From Petrosia ficiformis (Eukaryota > Porifera > Demospongiae > Haplosclerida > Petrosiidae): DNA of 64,000 nucleotides. Position 1 is the stretch's first letter. Each line of letters begins with the position of its first letter. Under the pieces are notes generated by a model, which was not told the DNA's origin, did no database searches, and saw only the letters and a program-made list of their open reading frames with translations. This document shows, one piece after another, positions 18,201-28,992 of the stretch. The stretch spans positions 13,597,309 through 13,661,308 of the forward strand of contig OX345636.1 of assembly GCA_947044365.1 (NCBI GenBank), written 5' to 3'. A program made the translations under genes and the position numbers.

Positions 18201-20174
18201 TCTCCAAGTTCTTAGCAGATGAGTCGTATGTATGTCCTGCCATAACTGTCAGGCATTATACTGAAAGGACAGAGCCTCTCTGTAAGCTTTGACCAATATT
18301 TTCAGTGTATATAGCCCACTGCATTAAGACAGTTCTGGCAAAGGCAAGTATAGACACTTGCTACAAGAGATGCATCAGTATCCGCTGGTGCAAATTCAGC
18401 TACATGTACATTTTACCTACCAAAGAAATTTTGGAAGCAGCCAATTGGAGCACAGAGTCCGTGTTCCAAAACTCCCACTACAAACCAGAAAAGCTGTTAG
18501 CAACAGGATGTTCTCCATTGTTCGAATAGAGAAAAATATCGAAGTACGGTAAGATGTAGGATTTAGGGTCCCGAACCATAGGGTCTCTTGCCGTTAGAGG
18601 TTAAAATATGAACAACGTTTATTTCCCAGGACTGGCTGAATCATTTACAAAATGTAGGTTCATTTCCTGTAGTAATTAATGAAATTTGTATCGTAATTCA
18701 ATATTTCTCTCTATTTCAATAAAACACACCATTGAAAAGTGAGAATCACCTTCTGAAATATATACTTTCAGAATGGCAAAGGTCGCAGAGCTATTCGATA
18801 TTATATGAAGTCCACCTCAGCTCCCCCACATTGATATACATGAGAGAGTCATGTGTCGAAAAGGCCAGAGAGCTAACATGGCTGACGGATTATATAGCTA
18901 CTGTTGACTCCTCCCACTTTCTATTTATTCATGTGGCTAGGATAGCACAAATACTACAAACTAGCTCTAATTAGTAGGAAACTAGTCCATACACCCTTGT
19001 TATGTGAGACTGACCTTCTGAATATCATGCAGCTGCTTTGTTTGGTGATGTACAGTAGTCTGTTAATAGCAGAAGTTCTACCAAGGTTAGCAAACAGCAA
19101 CTGTGTCCAGGGTTTGCTCTAGCTAGGGTATAAAACTAGGCCTCTCATTAATATTCATGAGTAATCAAGTTTGTATTAATCGTAGTTTTCACTCTATTTT
19201 ATAGGTACCAACAGTACCGTACAACAACGACTATTACTAATTTATAACTTATTTAAAGACCTGCACACCTTTCAGTGATAAAATCAACAATTTTAGGTTA
19301 AGCACTCAACTTTAGGTGACCAGGGACACCTAAACACCCTCTAAAGCAAACACCGACTGTGTCATAAAAATGCATTGTGTTTCCAAAAATCCCTTTGTTT
19401 TTTTCTTAAGCCAGGTTCACAAAGCCTTGTGTCACGTCAATGCGTTGTATTGTAAACAAGATATGATCTGATTCTATCTTTGTGTCAGCTGTGTTGCATT
19501 TCATCAATCAGTTTTCAGAATTTTATCACAACACAACGAACGCATTGATAGGCTTTGCGTCATATTCTGAACCAGGCTTTAGTGACTTGCCTGAAAGTTG
19601 GCAGTACTTCACTTGGGGCTAGTTTTCTGAGAATGTTTGGTAACAAACAGACACACAAACAAACAAAGTACCATACCCTGTACCTATACGGTGAGGTTTA
19701 AAAATTCCAATATACATGAACTTGTATATGTACATGTATATGTATTACATAATACTTATTTTAAATCCCAGATCGAACAGTGCATAACAGTTTATGACAA
19801 CATACATGTATATCATGATTATTTAAATATCCCCGTAATACATTTTCCCACAAAAACATTCTCACAAATAAAGTATACTATAGTACATGTTGCTGAACTA
19901 GGGGGTGGGGGCTTTAAGCTGTTTAACTACATGTACAAATAATCTACATGTATTTCATTATGTACCTTCTTTCATTCCAGAGTATACATGTAGTAAGCAA
20001 AAGCTGGTTGTTCATCCTTCACATAATCAGTATCATGATCCTGCAAATCCTATTATTTTTGCATCCTCTACAACAAAAGTCCCAAAATGTGTATACTGGA
20101 TAGATACAGTTACTGTTAGCAGTCAACAAGGAGAGTCCCGCTTAGTCCATGGGATACTAAAAAGTGTGCAATAA
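13607..20174 (+). CDS. NQY-family gene A (three exons, ~82 residues)
   Basis: Exon 1 (13607-13618) encodes MEYK before GTGAG. Exon 2 (16063-16105) has a TACATGTAG acceptor, encodes [14 protein letters not shown], and ends at G|GTAAG in phase 1. Exon 3 (19981-20174) follows the conserved TTCATTCCAG acceptor in phase 1 and encodes [17 protein letters not shown], then [16 protein letters not shown], then [16 protein letters not shown]. All phases agree. The terminal exon aligns with those at 38238, 40828, 50689 and 51450. The protein has no signal peptide or hydrophobic helix and is small, basic and probably soluble. A hAT MITE (14173-14752), a DIRS relic and repeats occupy the introns. The family and function are unknown. 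Joining these exons into one transcript over 6.6 kb is inference. Confidence 0.45.
14173..14752. mobile_element. 580-bp hAT-type MITE, 8-bp target duplication GTAGGAAT
   Basis: The ends TAGTGCTGCCACGATATA and TATATCATGGCAGCACTA are inverted. GTAGGAAT flanks both sides (14165-14172 and 14753-14760). The size of the duplication and the TAG...CTA ends fit hAT. No transposase is encoded; the open frame at 14175-14381 starts inside the terminal repeat. Confidence 0.85.
14760..14898. repeat. (TA)n tract with TACATGTA interruptions
   Basis: About 140 bases of TA and TATATACA/TACATG alternation directly follow the MITE. The open frame over it is low-complexity. Confidence 0.9.
14991..15152. repeat. 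Nested palindrome (TCCTCGGATGTGATATAGCC core)
   Basis: The outer arms ATAGTACACTTACAG...AACAATATAAAACC pair with GGGTCTATATTTTT...CTGTAAGTGTACTAT. The inner arms TTTAGTGTCCTCGGATGTGA pair with TCACATCCTTGGACACTAAA. The loop is CCCTCGCAGGCTCAGG. A relative with different outer arms is at 53566-53700. A pure AT tract follows to 15201. Confidence 0.7.
15300..15530. repeat. Dispersed repeat R4
   Basis: The sequence from GTTAGGTGTTTGTG to ACCACATTTTTGCACTTATA is repeated at 63737-63999 with moderate divergence, including GAGTACATTAGTA and GGGTCAAAGGCAGG words. Minus-strand open frames here are not conserved. Confidence 0.6.
16429..16640 (+). pseudogene. Composite relic: R2 fragment plus decayed hydrophobic exon
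   Basis: 16429-16500 matches the R2 intron repeat. 16541-16630 matches the transporter-like exon at 11111 and still reads [19 protein letters not shown] before drifting. It shows that the two pieces travelled together at least once. A short AGTGT repeat lies at 16832-16853. Confidence 0.5.
16995..17228 (+). CDS. 77-codon open frame, unrecognised, near DIRS relic
   Basis: The frame begins [20 protein letters not shown] and ends RKRFIHV. Composition is normal for protein (mixed, basic, few repeats), unlike most AT-driven frames nearby. It lies 560 bases upstream of the reverse-transcriptase relic in the same direction, so it may be a remnant of the same element. It has no domain I recognise and no conserved second copy in the window. 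Confidence 0.25.
   Translation: MRMYRSFIKINQDKLRDSVFQGTSTTFKPREVTVMDTRATEHIIPQWATNLHSLRHFELSEEEQVTMTIPRKRFIHV
17795..18530 (+). pseudogene. DIRS-like retrotransposon relic (RT and tyrosine recombinase)
   Basis: In shifted frames the sequence reads [11 protein letters not shown], then MRTVINL, then [20 protein letters not shown] and TFLRF, the fingers and palm start of a reverse transcriptase. Further on comes a segment ending [16 protein letters not shown]. It then reads [16 protein letters not shown] and [20 protein letters not shown], which matches the C-terminal end of DIRS/Ngaro tyrosine recombinases (AADWSSESVFxRFYxRP). The pol-to-recombinase order fits the DIRS order. Several frameshifts, a G run at 17860 and large internal loss make it dead. 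The 3' tail GCTGTTAGCAACAGGATGTT recurs at 55709. Confidence 0.75.
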
Positions 20175-20388
20175 TATAATTAATATAATTATACACATAC
20201 TTGTCAGGATTACATACAGGGGTTTGTTAGGGTCAATCATGCAAACCACACTGCATGTTGGGTGTGGGAGGGATCTGAAGTATGTTATCCTAAGAAATCT
20301 TTAAGTTCAGGCTCTCTGAGGTTGCTTCTGGGCCCCACGAAGGCTTGTAGTTGAGATGTTGTTGCATGTTGAAGTAAATCTAGGAGTG

Positions 20389-20426
20389 GATCCAGTGCTA
20401 GATGGAAATCCATCTAGCACTGGATC
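20389..20426. repeat. Perfect 38-bp hairpin
   Basis: GATCCAGTGCTAGATGGA is followed by AA and its exact complement. Nothing else is seen in 20175-20920. Confidence 0.85.
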
Positions 20427-20924
20427 TCTTAATATACTTCTATCTAGTACCTTTAACAAAATTATTATAAATATAAACTGCTCAAAAAATAATTACAGTA
20501 TATGTACAATGGTTATGTGAATGCATGCAAGTCATCAATATAATCACTTTCCATTATCTTGCTGTTCAGTCAATAAATGGTGTGGGTGTGTCAACAACAC
20601 TGACCATTAAGTTTAGGTCAAAAATCATGATCATAATAACAATAAAATGAATAATAATGATTATAGGAATTTAAATAATTATGTGTCTGTGGTCACAGGG
20701 TTTGGAAATGAATGAATGCATTCATAGTGTAGAATCGTCATTGCATTCCTAAATATTGACATAAAATGATACCAAATATTATATAATATATCTATAATTA
20801 TATTATAATTATTCTATATAATTATAACAATGTGTTTGTCTTTTAATTTATCCTCCAGTCCTTTGTCCATCTATTGTTTAAGCACTATAAAGCAACTTTT
20901 TATGTGGAGCAAAACAGTTTTTGC

Positions 20925-21310
20925 CTTGGTTCACGTGTGTGAAATAGGTGGAGCTAGAAAATGATTGTCATGGCAGAAGCTTAGAGCCAGTGCTCAATGT
21001 TGTAGCAACCACTACCTCAATTGTACTTCTTTTCAAGCAGTGCATTGACAGCGATAGCTTCGAACAAGATGAGTTGTGTTACCATATTTGTTTGCTACCA
21101 GAAATCTCATGAAAGTTATAAAAAAATGTAGACTGAAATGTTTTAGAAAAGGACTATTATTATAATTTGAAGTTCCAATGTACATAACATGTAGTATTGA
21201 TGGAAATTTGAGTGTATAAAAAAAAGGCAAATTGGAGTATATAAAAAAAGGCAAACAGACAATAAACATAATTATATTACATGTAAATTCCATAGTAATT
21301 AGGTACAACC
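20925..21310. repeat. Dispersed repeat R1, copy a
   Basis: R1 runs from GTCATGGCAGAAGCTTAGAG through ATGTTGTAGCAACCACTACC to AAACAGACAATA. Other copies lie at 37470-37840 in the same direction and at 26980-27245, 35760-36040 and 39880-40290 in the opposite direction. At 40290-40218 it could start a frame MAESLEPARCCSSHSFNF, but that frame is broken here, so coding is unsupported. Confidence 0.6.
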
Positions 21311-21943
21311 TTTTTAGTTAGGGTAGTGAAAATACCTTGACTTACTGTGGAATCATACACACATACCTTTACATGTACACAATATTTGGCTTGGGATCAA
21401 ATACATCAGTATCTTTAAGCATTAGATTATAATAAACATCACCTGTTAACACTATTTGAATTTTAAAATCTAACTAGATAAAGAAGTATTTTAAAAGTAT
21501 TTAAATACTTTTCAAAGTATTTGTATTTATATACATTTGTACATGTGAAGTATTTGTATTTGTAATTGATATATATGTATTTGCATTTGTATTTAAATAC
21601 ACATGTACTATTTAATGTATTTGTTCCCAAGCCTGCATCATATATACTTAAAGAAATCCCTCTCCTGAATTAAGCACCTGCCTTGTATAGACCGTAATAA
21701 ACACCTGACCATAATTTTTATTATAGCTTAATTAGCTTAGCCATTCATAGAAGTAACATAGTATGTAGTTAGATATAAGGCTGATAATCATGTATGGAAA
21801 GTTTCAAACAGTCCCAAAGTAGTTTTAAGAGAACAAATGCCTACCTCCAATAAATCCCTATGCCTATTGAGACTCTTGCTGAAATTTGAATTGTTAAAAT
21901 CCCATATTGGTAGATAACAATAGTGTACCTTCTTTTATTCCAG

Positions 21944-22080
21944 GATGTCATCACTGTGATCAATGTGTTATCAGTTCCAACAACAGAATCATACAGTACA
22001 TATTGGACACTGTTAATAGTTGCACGAGAAGATGAGACTCTTGCTCAGTCATAAAAGACAGCATCTTACAGAATACAGAA
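21944..22080 (+). pseudogene. Decayed NQY-family terminal exon (relic 2)
   Basis: The acceptor GTACCTTCTTTTATTCCAG is intact. The following 137 bases match relic 1 at 114 but have lost the segment for the VPNC part, keep TYWT, and contain stops. With the exon at 22395 it forms a duplicate of the 1-890 block. Confidence 0.5.
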
Positions 22081-22394
22081 TAAGATTAATATTAAACTAA
22101 GTTACAGCAATTATAATATACTTAGTCTAAATGTAGTACTTTTTTGTAACCCACATAACACACATGTACATGTACATATATTGTATGTATGTTGAAATAT
22201 CCATTATTGTGTAATAACACAAAACACTTGTTATTCATAACATGATACAATTGCTAACATAGTGTTCCCATAGTGCTTCGGTTGACTAAGTGTATTCATG
22301 CTGAAGGATTTGTTTTTCACTAGTTACAACAAATTTATTTCAAATGTTTTGTTTGAAAGAAAAAAAATTACCAGATGTTTCAATTACTTTACAG

Positions 22395-22449
22395 CAATCT
22401 TTATCAGGTGGTATTGTTCTGAGTAGTGAAAAACAAATCCTTCCGCATG
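22395..22449 (+). CDS. Internal exon, phase 0 to 1 (copy of 735-789)
   Basis: It encodes QSLSGGIVLSSEKQILPH plus one base between TTACTTTACAG and GTAAAAC. The frame is open and the junctions are identical to the first copy. No downstream terminal exon of matching phase is found before 38238, so the gene may be broken or may be missing its last exon. Confidence 0.4.
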
Positions 22450-23152
22450 GTAAAACTATTACAATTCTAACAAACTAACATCAGGGATACACACAGTGAA
22501 TTGGAAACCTAAACAAGATAAATTCATGAATTGAATCTCACATCTAATGATTGTAAAGATGCATTTAGAGATCAGATGAACTCTAGGCAAATACTATTCG
22601 TTACTGTCGTATAACTGAGCAATTACATGTACATACCAGCTATATATTTTGATGACTATTAAAGTTACATGTAGCTCTGTTGTATTTTAATTGTTGTTAT
22701 TATCATTATTATGCCATGCATTGCACAAAAAGAATTACTATAATTATATATGAGATTTTAAGGCTGCACTACTTCCGTGTATAATGGAATTGTTAAAATA
22801 ACAGATGTACATGTATCACTGCAAAAATTAAAAGAATCAATTTATTGGCTAGTACAGTTGCATGTACAGTAGCTCAATGTACATGTAGTTTGTAATACAG
22901 GTTGTGGCAGCTACTCGCATGATGTTACTATGACATTATGCACAAAGTATAAAAATGTACACTAGAATAACTTAAATTATGTGTTTACAGATTTCAACCC
23001 TATTGTTGGCCAGAAATGCCAGATATAATTACGAGGTTGTTGGTATGAAATACGAATAGGCAGCTCCCTAAAATTATGCTGCTTCAACTAGAAATTATTG
23101 GTTATAATAATTAGTACAAAGTAACTAAAGTAGTTATGGCCTTAGCATATGT

Positions 23153-23305
23153 GTATCCATAATAATCTGAACAACCAACTAATTTTTAAGTCCCTGCAAC
23201 TGTACTAACTACTAACCAGTACAAATATTATTTTAACAATTTTGTTTTTGAGTGATATTGGTTAGTACAGTTGCAAGGATTTAAGAATTAGTTGGTTGTT
23301 CAGGA
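23153..23305. mobile_element. Foldback element, ~150 bp
   Basis: AACAACCAACTAATTTTTAA and CCTGCAACTGTACTAAC are mirrored by GTTAGTACAGTTGCAAGG and GAATTAGTTGGTTGTTC. Related GTTAGTACAGTTGCAAGG ends occur at 22850, 49031 and 59907. Confidence 0.55.
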
Positions 23306-23495
23306 TACATACATCTAACACCATAGTTACTTGGGTCTAATTATATTAAAATACATAAGAGATATTTGTACCAATTATATAATCAATGAACATTCTTAAA
23401 TGCAATATCTCATATTAGATGCAGATTTGGATTTAATTAAAATATTCATTTTCCTTCTTTGTACCAGTGGATTATTATATCCCCATAATATGATA

Positions 23496-23932
23496 CCGTA
23501 TAGCGGGAAATATTCGTTGGGTGCAAAATTTCGTTATTTTCGTTGGCAGTTGAGGGCAACGAAAATTTGAATCAACAAAAATTTGACTCGAGGAAAATTT
23601 TCCGAGTCACGTGTGGTTTCAAAGTCACACCTCTCACACGTGTGTTATTATTGTTTACTAGCGATGGCTTCTTATCGGTATTTTAAGCCTGATTCATCTC
23701 TTCCAGACCCCAAGGGACCGCTATCAGACATAGTTAAGCCAGAGGCTATAAAGGATGCCAATGAAGCGGTAAGAACTAGCTAACACAAATTAATTTTTTT
23801 TAAAAGGTGTGGCTAACTGCTATGGTCGATCAACCGCTCGCCAACGAAATTTATTTCAACGAAAATTTATTCTAAAAGCTTTTTGTATTTTTAACGAAAA
23901 TTTCTTCCAACGGAAATTTCCCACTATACGGT
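23496..23932. mobile_element. 437-bp MITE (CCGTATAGCGGGAAAT ends) carrying an exon
   Basis: The termini CCGTATAGCGGGAAATATTC and GAAATTTCCCACTATACGG are inverted repeats. ATATGATA lies on both sides (23488-23495 and 23933-23940). Subterminal CAACGAAAATTT words also fold back. The 8-bp flank suggests a hAT-type element. It encloses the exon at 23664-23768. Confidence 0.75.
23664..23768 (+). CDS. First exon inside a MITE (SSLPDPKGPL protein N-terminus)
   Basis: ATG at 23664 opens 35 codons beginning MASYRYFKPD and containing SSLPDPKGPL and IKDANEA, ending exactly at a GCG|GTAAGA donor in phase 0. Codon use is balanced and GC content is above the surroundings. I recall similar N-termini (short, SLPxPxGPLS then AIxxANxxV) in many uncharacterised invertebrate transposon-associated proteins, so this is probably the first exon left in a deletion derivative of an autonomous element, not a host gene. 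No further exon is present before the right terminal repeat. Confidence 0.5.
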
Positions 23933-24173
23933 ATATGATACTACATGTACATGTATGGTGCTACACTTTAATAAGGTGATAATCAACTGTACTTCTAAGT
24001 ACTTTGTACTGTAATCATAGTGAAGTGTGTGTTCCCTTTATACTTGTATTTGATAGCACAGTACTAAGGTATAATACTGTGTAGTACATTTGAAGTACAG
24101 TGTACTTCACACAAAGTAGTCAATGGAAGTACAGTGATAGTATGTAAACTTAATAGTGTCAGGTACTGTATAT

Positions 24174-24547
24174 TAGTGATGTGCATCTGAAACTTACTAC
24201 AGACGTCTTAGAACAGCCCGAAACAAGTCGTTTTCTTTTGTTTCACCCTAAAGGGAAGAGCAAAGTATGAAAATATTTCGGTTTTCATAACCGATCGTAG
24301 CAAGATAATTGATAAGAAGCTGACTTGACACTTATGTTCAACTGTCATAACTTATTAAGGGAACACAACCAATCATTTACAGAAGGAACACATGCAACAA
24401 TATAGAGAAATGAAGGAGATGAAAGAGCAGGAGGAATCAACTGAAGCTTTTTTTTTAAATTGTGGGGCTATATCATGATATACATCATATTGCGATATAA
24501 ATGTCTATGATAGATGATATAAAATTTTCTTATATCGCATATCACTA
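24174..24547. mobile_element. 374-bp hAT-type MITE, target duplication CTGTATAT
   Basis: The ends TAGTGATGTGC and GCATATCACTA are flanked by CTGTATAT at 24166-24173 and 24548-24555. The interior includes TTTCACCCTAAAGGGAAG and ATATCGCATAT words but no frame. The stretch 23941-24165 is AGTACTGTA-rich and non-coding. Confidence 0.8.
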
Positions 24548-24779
24548 CTGTATATATATTTATATATCTAGAATTATTATATATATATAACTATATATAT
24601 ATATATAACCAATAAATTAACAATTTTATTTTTGCAGTGAATATACAGTGTACCAATTTGGTTATCATACACAAAAAAAAACTTAATCATAAAGTTTGGC
24701 TAATGATAACTATTTATAACATAATTATAGGTTATTATCTTCTATACTGTATATATATTATAGTAGTCTAGTTCTGTAA

Positions 24780-24854
24780 ACCACACCAAAATACAACTCA
24801 GTAGATACTTTTAACAGACTTCCTGCACACTCTTCACCTCACTACACCAGAAAG
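24780..24854 (+). promoter_or_regulatory. Possible non-coding first exon
   Basis: A TATATATATTATAG stretch at about 24751-24764 precedes a 75-base more mixed segment ending CACCAGAAAG|GTAAAA. It resembles the exon ending at 1114. It might serve the terminal exon at 26018; that link is a guess. Confidence 0.25.
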
Positions 24855-25302
24855 GTAAAATTCGCTCTGTAAGTTGATTTTTTTTCTTGTAAACATAATG
24901 ATGTATGTGGTCATACGATGAAACATGCAGTTTGGGGTCTGGTCTGAATCCTCAAGAAAATATTAAATCAAACGAAGTCACTACATCATACATGATCATA
25001 CATTCAAGGCAGTATAGCTGTCATTTTCACTTATAATAAGTTGACATTACAATTCGAATTTTTTGATGTTAGCCATTGAGTAAATTAATTTTATTTTGAT
25101 AACAATCTGAAAGTAAATTATATGCTGTACATGTACGTAGATAGGACTATTACTACAACTTAGGATACAACAATGATTGTTCTGATCAAGAAAAAAACTA
25201 TAAATCAAAACTTTTGTATGATTACCTTACGTCTGTAACTTGGAATTTAGAAACATGTTCCCCAGTTGTAGTATATGAGTGGTTACTGCTACTCTTTCAA
25301 GT

Positions 25303-25525
25303 CTGTTGGTAGCTCGATTGAAGTCCAAATGTTGTTAGTTGTCTAGAAAAAATTCTGGCATGCCATCGTTTGCTGTGAAAGGCAATCAGTCAAATCATAG
25401 GTAATTGGGCACCTGTTGGTAGCTCGATTGAAGTCTAAATGTTGTTAGTTGTCTAGAAAAAATTCTGGGCATGCCATCGTTTGCTGTGAAAGGCAATCAG
25501 TCAAATCATAGGCAATTGGGCACCT
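25303..25525. repeat. Two tandem copies of a 110-bp unit
   Basis: CTGTTGGTAGCTCGATTGAA begins at 25303 and again at 25413. The copies differ at only a few positions over AAATTCTGGCATGCCATCG and GGCAATCAGTCAAATCATAG. No gene is seen. A CCCCGGAAGTAG word at 25614 could be an ETS-like promoter site, unproven. Confidence 0.8.
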
Positions 25526-26017
25526 ATACATGGAAATAGCGTACGTTTCTAACCTTATTCTTATCATACATACATCAACCAGTTGCCAGGTGACTGAAGA
25601 GTCGGGACAAAAATCCCCGGAAGTAGCAGACTAGCAGTGCGTCATCAGGTGACATCACTTCCTTAACAGTATTATCGCTACGTATTATAGTTGTGGTTTA
25701 CTAGTGATTTAGATAACTACCAAATTACCAAGTAGCAAGTACCAATAACAATCCAATATCACGTGACATCTACCATCTATAGTACTTGTATGAAATGTTT
25801 GTATCAAAAAGCTTGATGTTGCGGTAAGAAATGACAATATTAGCACATATTAGTAATACTGTACTGATTAATTATATTTATTACATACACTGGATCTTTA
25901 ATAAAACAGTCAATATACATTTTAATTGTTGTATGCTACTAAATATAAAAATAATCAGTACTTGAGTCTAATTTCTTATTTCATTACAGAGGACTTGATT
26001 CTAATTTCATTACATAG

Positions 26018-26113
26018 GTCGGTCGTGATGGTCTATTGAAAAATAGTACTTCTGATGATGTACAGATCCATGTAAACCACAACGAAGACAATGTAGCTGT
26101 GTCTATAGTGTAA
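26018..26113 (+). CDS. Terminal exon, DNVAVSIV family, intact
   Basis: After TTTCATTACATAG the frame reads VGRDGLLKNSTSDDVQIHVN and ends HNEDNVAVSIV before TAA. The last eleven codons and about 60 bases of 3' flank match the exon at 54929-55050 and its frameshifted twin at 44399. Rich in acidic residues, no helix. The preceding exon was not identified: the GTAAGA donor at about 25824 (after MFVSKSLMLR) is in the wrong phase. Function unknown. Confidence 0.4.
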   Translation, partial: VGRDGLLKNSTSDDVQIHVNHNEDNVAVSIV

Positions 26114-26245
26114 AAGAAATTCATTACTATAATGATTATCACAACTATAAGCACCTGACTTCATTAAGTTTACATACTTTAATGGGGGCTACACTTTAGT
26201 AAGGTGACAGTCAATTTTACTTTTAAGTATTACTATAATTTATAC

Positions 26246-26280
26246 TAGCGAAATAACGGCCTTCGGCTGTTATTTCGCTA
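26246..26280. repeat. 35-bp hairpin with CCTTCGGC loop
   Basis: TAGCGAAATAACGG pairs with CTGTTATTTCGCTA around CCTTCGG, with one mismatch allowed. It belongs with the CCTTCGGCC-loop palindromes. Between 26281 and 26980 I see only low-complexity, T-rich sequence. Confidence 0.7.
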
Positions 26281-26979
26281 GGTGCTCGTAAAGTCTTAAA
26301 ATAAAACAATGATCATATATATTCATCACTCTCTTTCATTTTCCTATTAATCGATTTTTGTTAACGTAATACTGGATGACAAATGATGTTTTTTGTTATA
26401 ATTTTAGCTTGCTTTCCTGTTCTAAACGCCTCTTTCTTTGCCTTGACTCTCATCATATCACTCTGTGTAGCATGTCTTCCTGTTTGTGTAAAAATTGTAC
26501 AAAATATATTCAAGGAATTGCAGACATAGACACTACATACTGTTGTTATGGTAATATCCTCAAACTTGATTTTCTATTCTAGTACACACAACTAAAATGT
26601 CATACTTCCATTCACCAAAAACACATTTCAGAAATTTCATTATCTTTTTATACTTCCAATGGCCAACTTAATGCTGATCTATCAGTGTCATCTTGGAGGT
26701 TTTTAACCTTTATTCCTTTCTACTACTATTCTCTTATCTGATTTCCACTTCTCCATTTTCAATTTCTTTGTGACATTGAGGGCATAACTTTCTTTGATAC
26801 CTTTCTTGATTGTTTCTTCTTTCTCTTAAAGTATCTGTTTTTATCAATTTGCATATTGAAGGCTAGAGTATTTTACAACAACTTTTTAACTCTTTTTCTC
26901 TCTTCTCCATTTGCAAATTTATGGGCGCGGTTTAATGTGGTCGCCATGGTTTCTTACGTATAGGATTTTCTGGGTCTTT

Positions 26980-27245
26980 GTTGCGGGTGAATTTGACAGA
27001 CAAACAAGGATAATTATATAATAATTATTATAGATATACATTACAACGTAGGAATTCTTCTTAAACCTTTCGGTTATAAAGTTATCACAATGTTTATAAC
27101 TCACGGTTACTGTTTCCAGACTTGAGAAGACTCGTGGAGGCATCTGGACACATCAAAACATAACTACTCCTGTATCATGACTATCGCTAGCAAAGCACTA
27201 CATAAAAGCAAACAAAATTTGGGTAGTGGTTGCTACAACATCGAG
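26980..27245. repeat. Dispersed repeat R1, copy e (minus), split by a MITE
   Basis: GTGGTTGCTACAACATCGAG matches R1 copies at 40218 and, in complement, 20990 and 37500. The repeat resumes after the transposon at 27689 with TACTGGCTCCAAG, so the MITE landed inside it. Confidence 0.6.
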
Positions 27246-27679
27246 TAGTCTCGCGTAGCCAGCCCCTCCCACTCTAACGAAGGGAGGGTCTGGTACACTG
27301 TAAGCAGAGCGTTCGTTCAGAAAACTACCGGATGTTTGGTAGTCCTTAAGTACAACCCACTTTACCGAAGTACGTGTGAAAGCTGTAGTAGTGCGTGTGA
27401 AAGTTGTATTGCCGGCGTGTTTACTGAAAATCTCTCTCTTGAAGCTGAATTTGGTGCTCTAACTTGTTATTCTTCTCCATTTCTTGTGATTGAAGCTCCA
27501 ACTCTGTGAACAGAACAGCACAGAAGCAAGAATATAATATAAAATTAACATTATGTATAATTATTATATATACATGTACTAAATTTACAACAACAAAAAA
27601 CGTACAGAGTTGGAGCTTCAATCGCAGTGTACCAGACCCTCCCTTCGTTAGAGTGGGAGGGGCTGGATACGCGAGACTA
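27246..27679. mobile_element. 434-bp Mutator-type MITE, 9-bp target duplication
   Basis: Terminal inverted repeats of over 50 bp start TAGTCTCGCGTAGCCAGCCC and end with their complement. AACATCGAG occurs at 27237-27245 and 27680-27688. A 9-bp duplication with long arms fits MULE elements. Inner arms GATTGAAGCTCCAACTCTGT also fold back. The open frames on both strands cross the repeats and are not genes. Confidence 0.85.
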
Positions 27680-28159
27680 AACATCGAGTACTGGCTCCAA
27701 GTATTCTCCATTACTTTCAAACTCCGCCTATTTCAATTTTTCAAAGTTATGTGCTTGTGCACGTTACTCGAACGTCAGCAGTTTTGACTTTTGAGGACCT
27801 GACTATGCTGTCTTTGTGGAATATTTCACAAGACGAATTGAGGATCTTTCTTTCTTCTTTCAGATAATACAGAGACTAAAATGTAAGACTTATAGTATAG
27901 ACAAGGAAGAGACTAGTATAACCATACTAAGTAATAAGTAGTGACATGTTAGTTTATATAATTTATATATATATATATATATATATAATTATATATATCT
28001 ATATCTATTATAATATTATTATAAAAACTAACATGCCAGTACGGTTTTATAACTTAATATGTTTGATACACAAACTAAACAATCTGAAGTAAACATTCTC
28101 ATTATTATATGACCATACAAACGAGCAATGATAATTATAATCTTTTGGCATATTATATT

Positions 28160-28510
28160 TCGAAATTATAGTTTGTATGTACCTTGCCACGTAGGCGAGG
28201 GTCCCGTCCCGACGGCGCTCGTTATTAGTTATAACACACTTTACTGTGATTACGTGTTTTAATGTACCACGAGGGCATGTCAATAAAAGTTGAATTTACA
28301 TAATGCACGAGTCGAGGCGAGTGTGTTATGTAAACGAGACCTTTATTGACCGCCCAAGTGCTACATTGAAACACACAATGCACTGTCAAGTGTGTTATAA
28401 GTGATTTATTGAAGCTCTGGTGAACTTCCACTGTTGGAGCTGCTTTGTTAGTAGAGGTGAGCAAAGTGTGCAATAACTAACTTATTGCACGCAAAAGTGT
28501 GCAACAAGTG
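28160..28510. repeat. Cluster of loop-rich palindromes
   Basis: TTACATAATGCACGAG with GAGTGTGTTATGTAA, and CAATAACTAACTTATTG, fold over GC-rich loops such as TCGAGGCG. GTTATAACACACTT and AAGTGTGTTATAAG are also inverted. The overlapping minus-strand open frames are explained by these repeats. Confidence 0.45.
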
Positions 28511-28930
28511 ATTTAATGTTCAATCATGTGACACATTATCTGCATTATAATTTGGCCACAGGTCACATGATCAGCAATAAATATATATATATATGTGATA
28601 GTATAGTACTAAGGCAAAATACTGTGAAGTACATGTACATTGGTGTATAAATCACATAGCAACCTCAACCTCATTGAATAACCTATACTATGGATATTAA
28701 TAGTATACTAAACATGTAATACATACATGTATATACAACAACTAATTATTATTTATCAAAATGGTCTTGCATATTTGAACACAACCTCAAGATAAAATAC
28801 AGACTGCTAACTTTTAATATACAGTGCTCGGTTTCCTGAGGAATGATATGAAATATATAAATGATAATACGTATAATTATAACTTAAATCTGATGGTATA
28901 TTTTATGAGGTGAAAGAGGAAAGTGAATTG

Positions 28931-28992
28931 CTGGTAGTGGCTGGAGATTGAACTGTTTCAGCTGACCAGTGATCTCACCTCTGAGCTACATC
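28931..28992 (-). ncRNA. tRNA-derived SINE head
   Basis: On the minus strand GATGTAGCTCAGAGGTGAGA is an A box and CAGTTCAATCTCC a B box about 30 nt later. No acceptor stem is closed, so a SINE is likelier than a tRNA gene. 28510-28930 and 29000-29470 hold nothing further. Confidence 0.55.
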
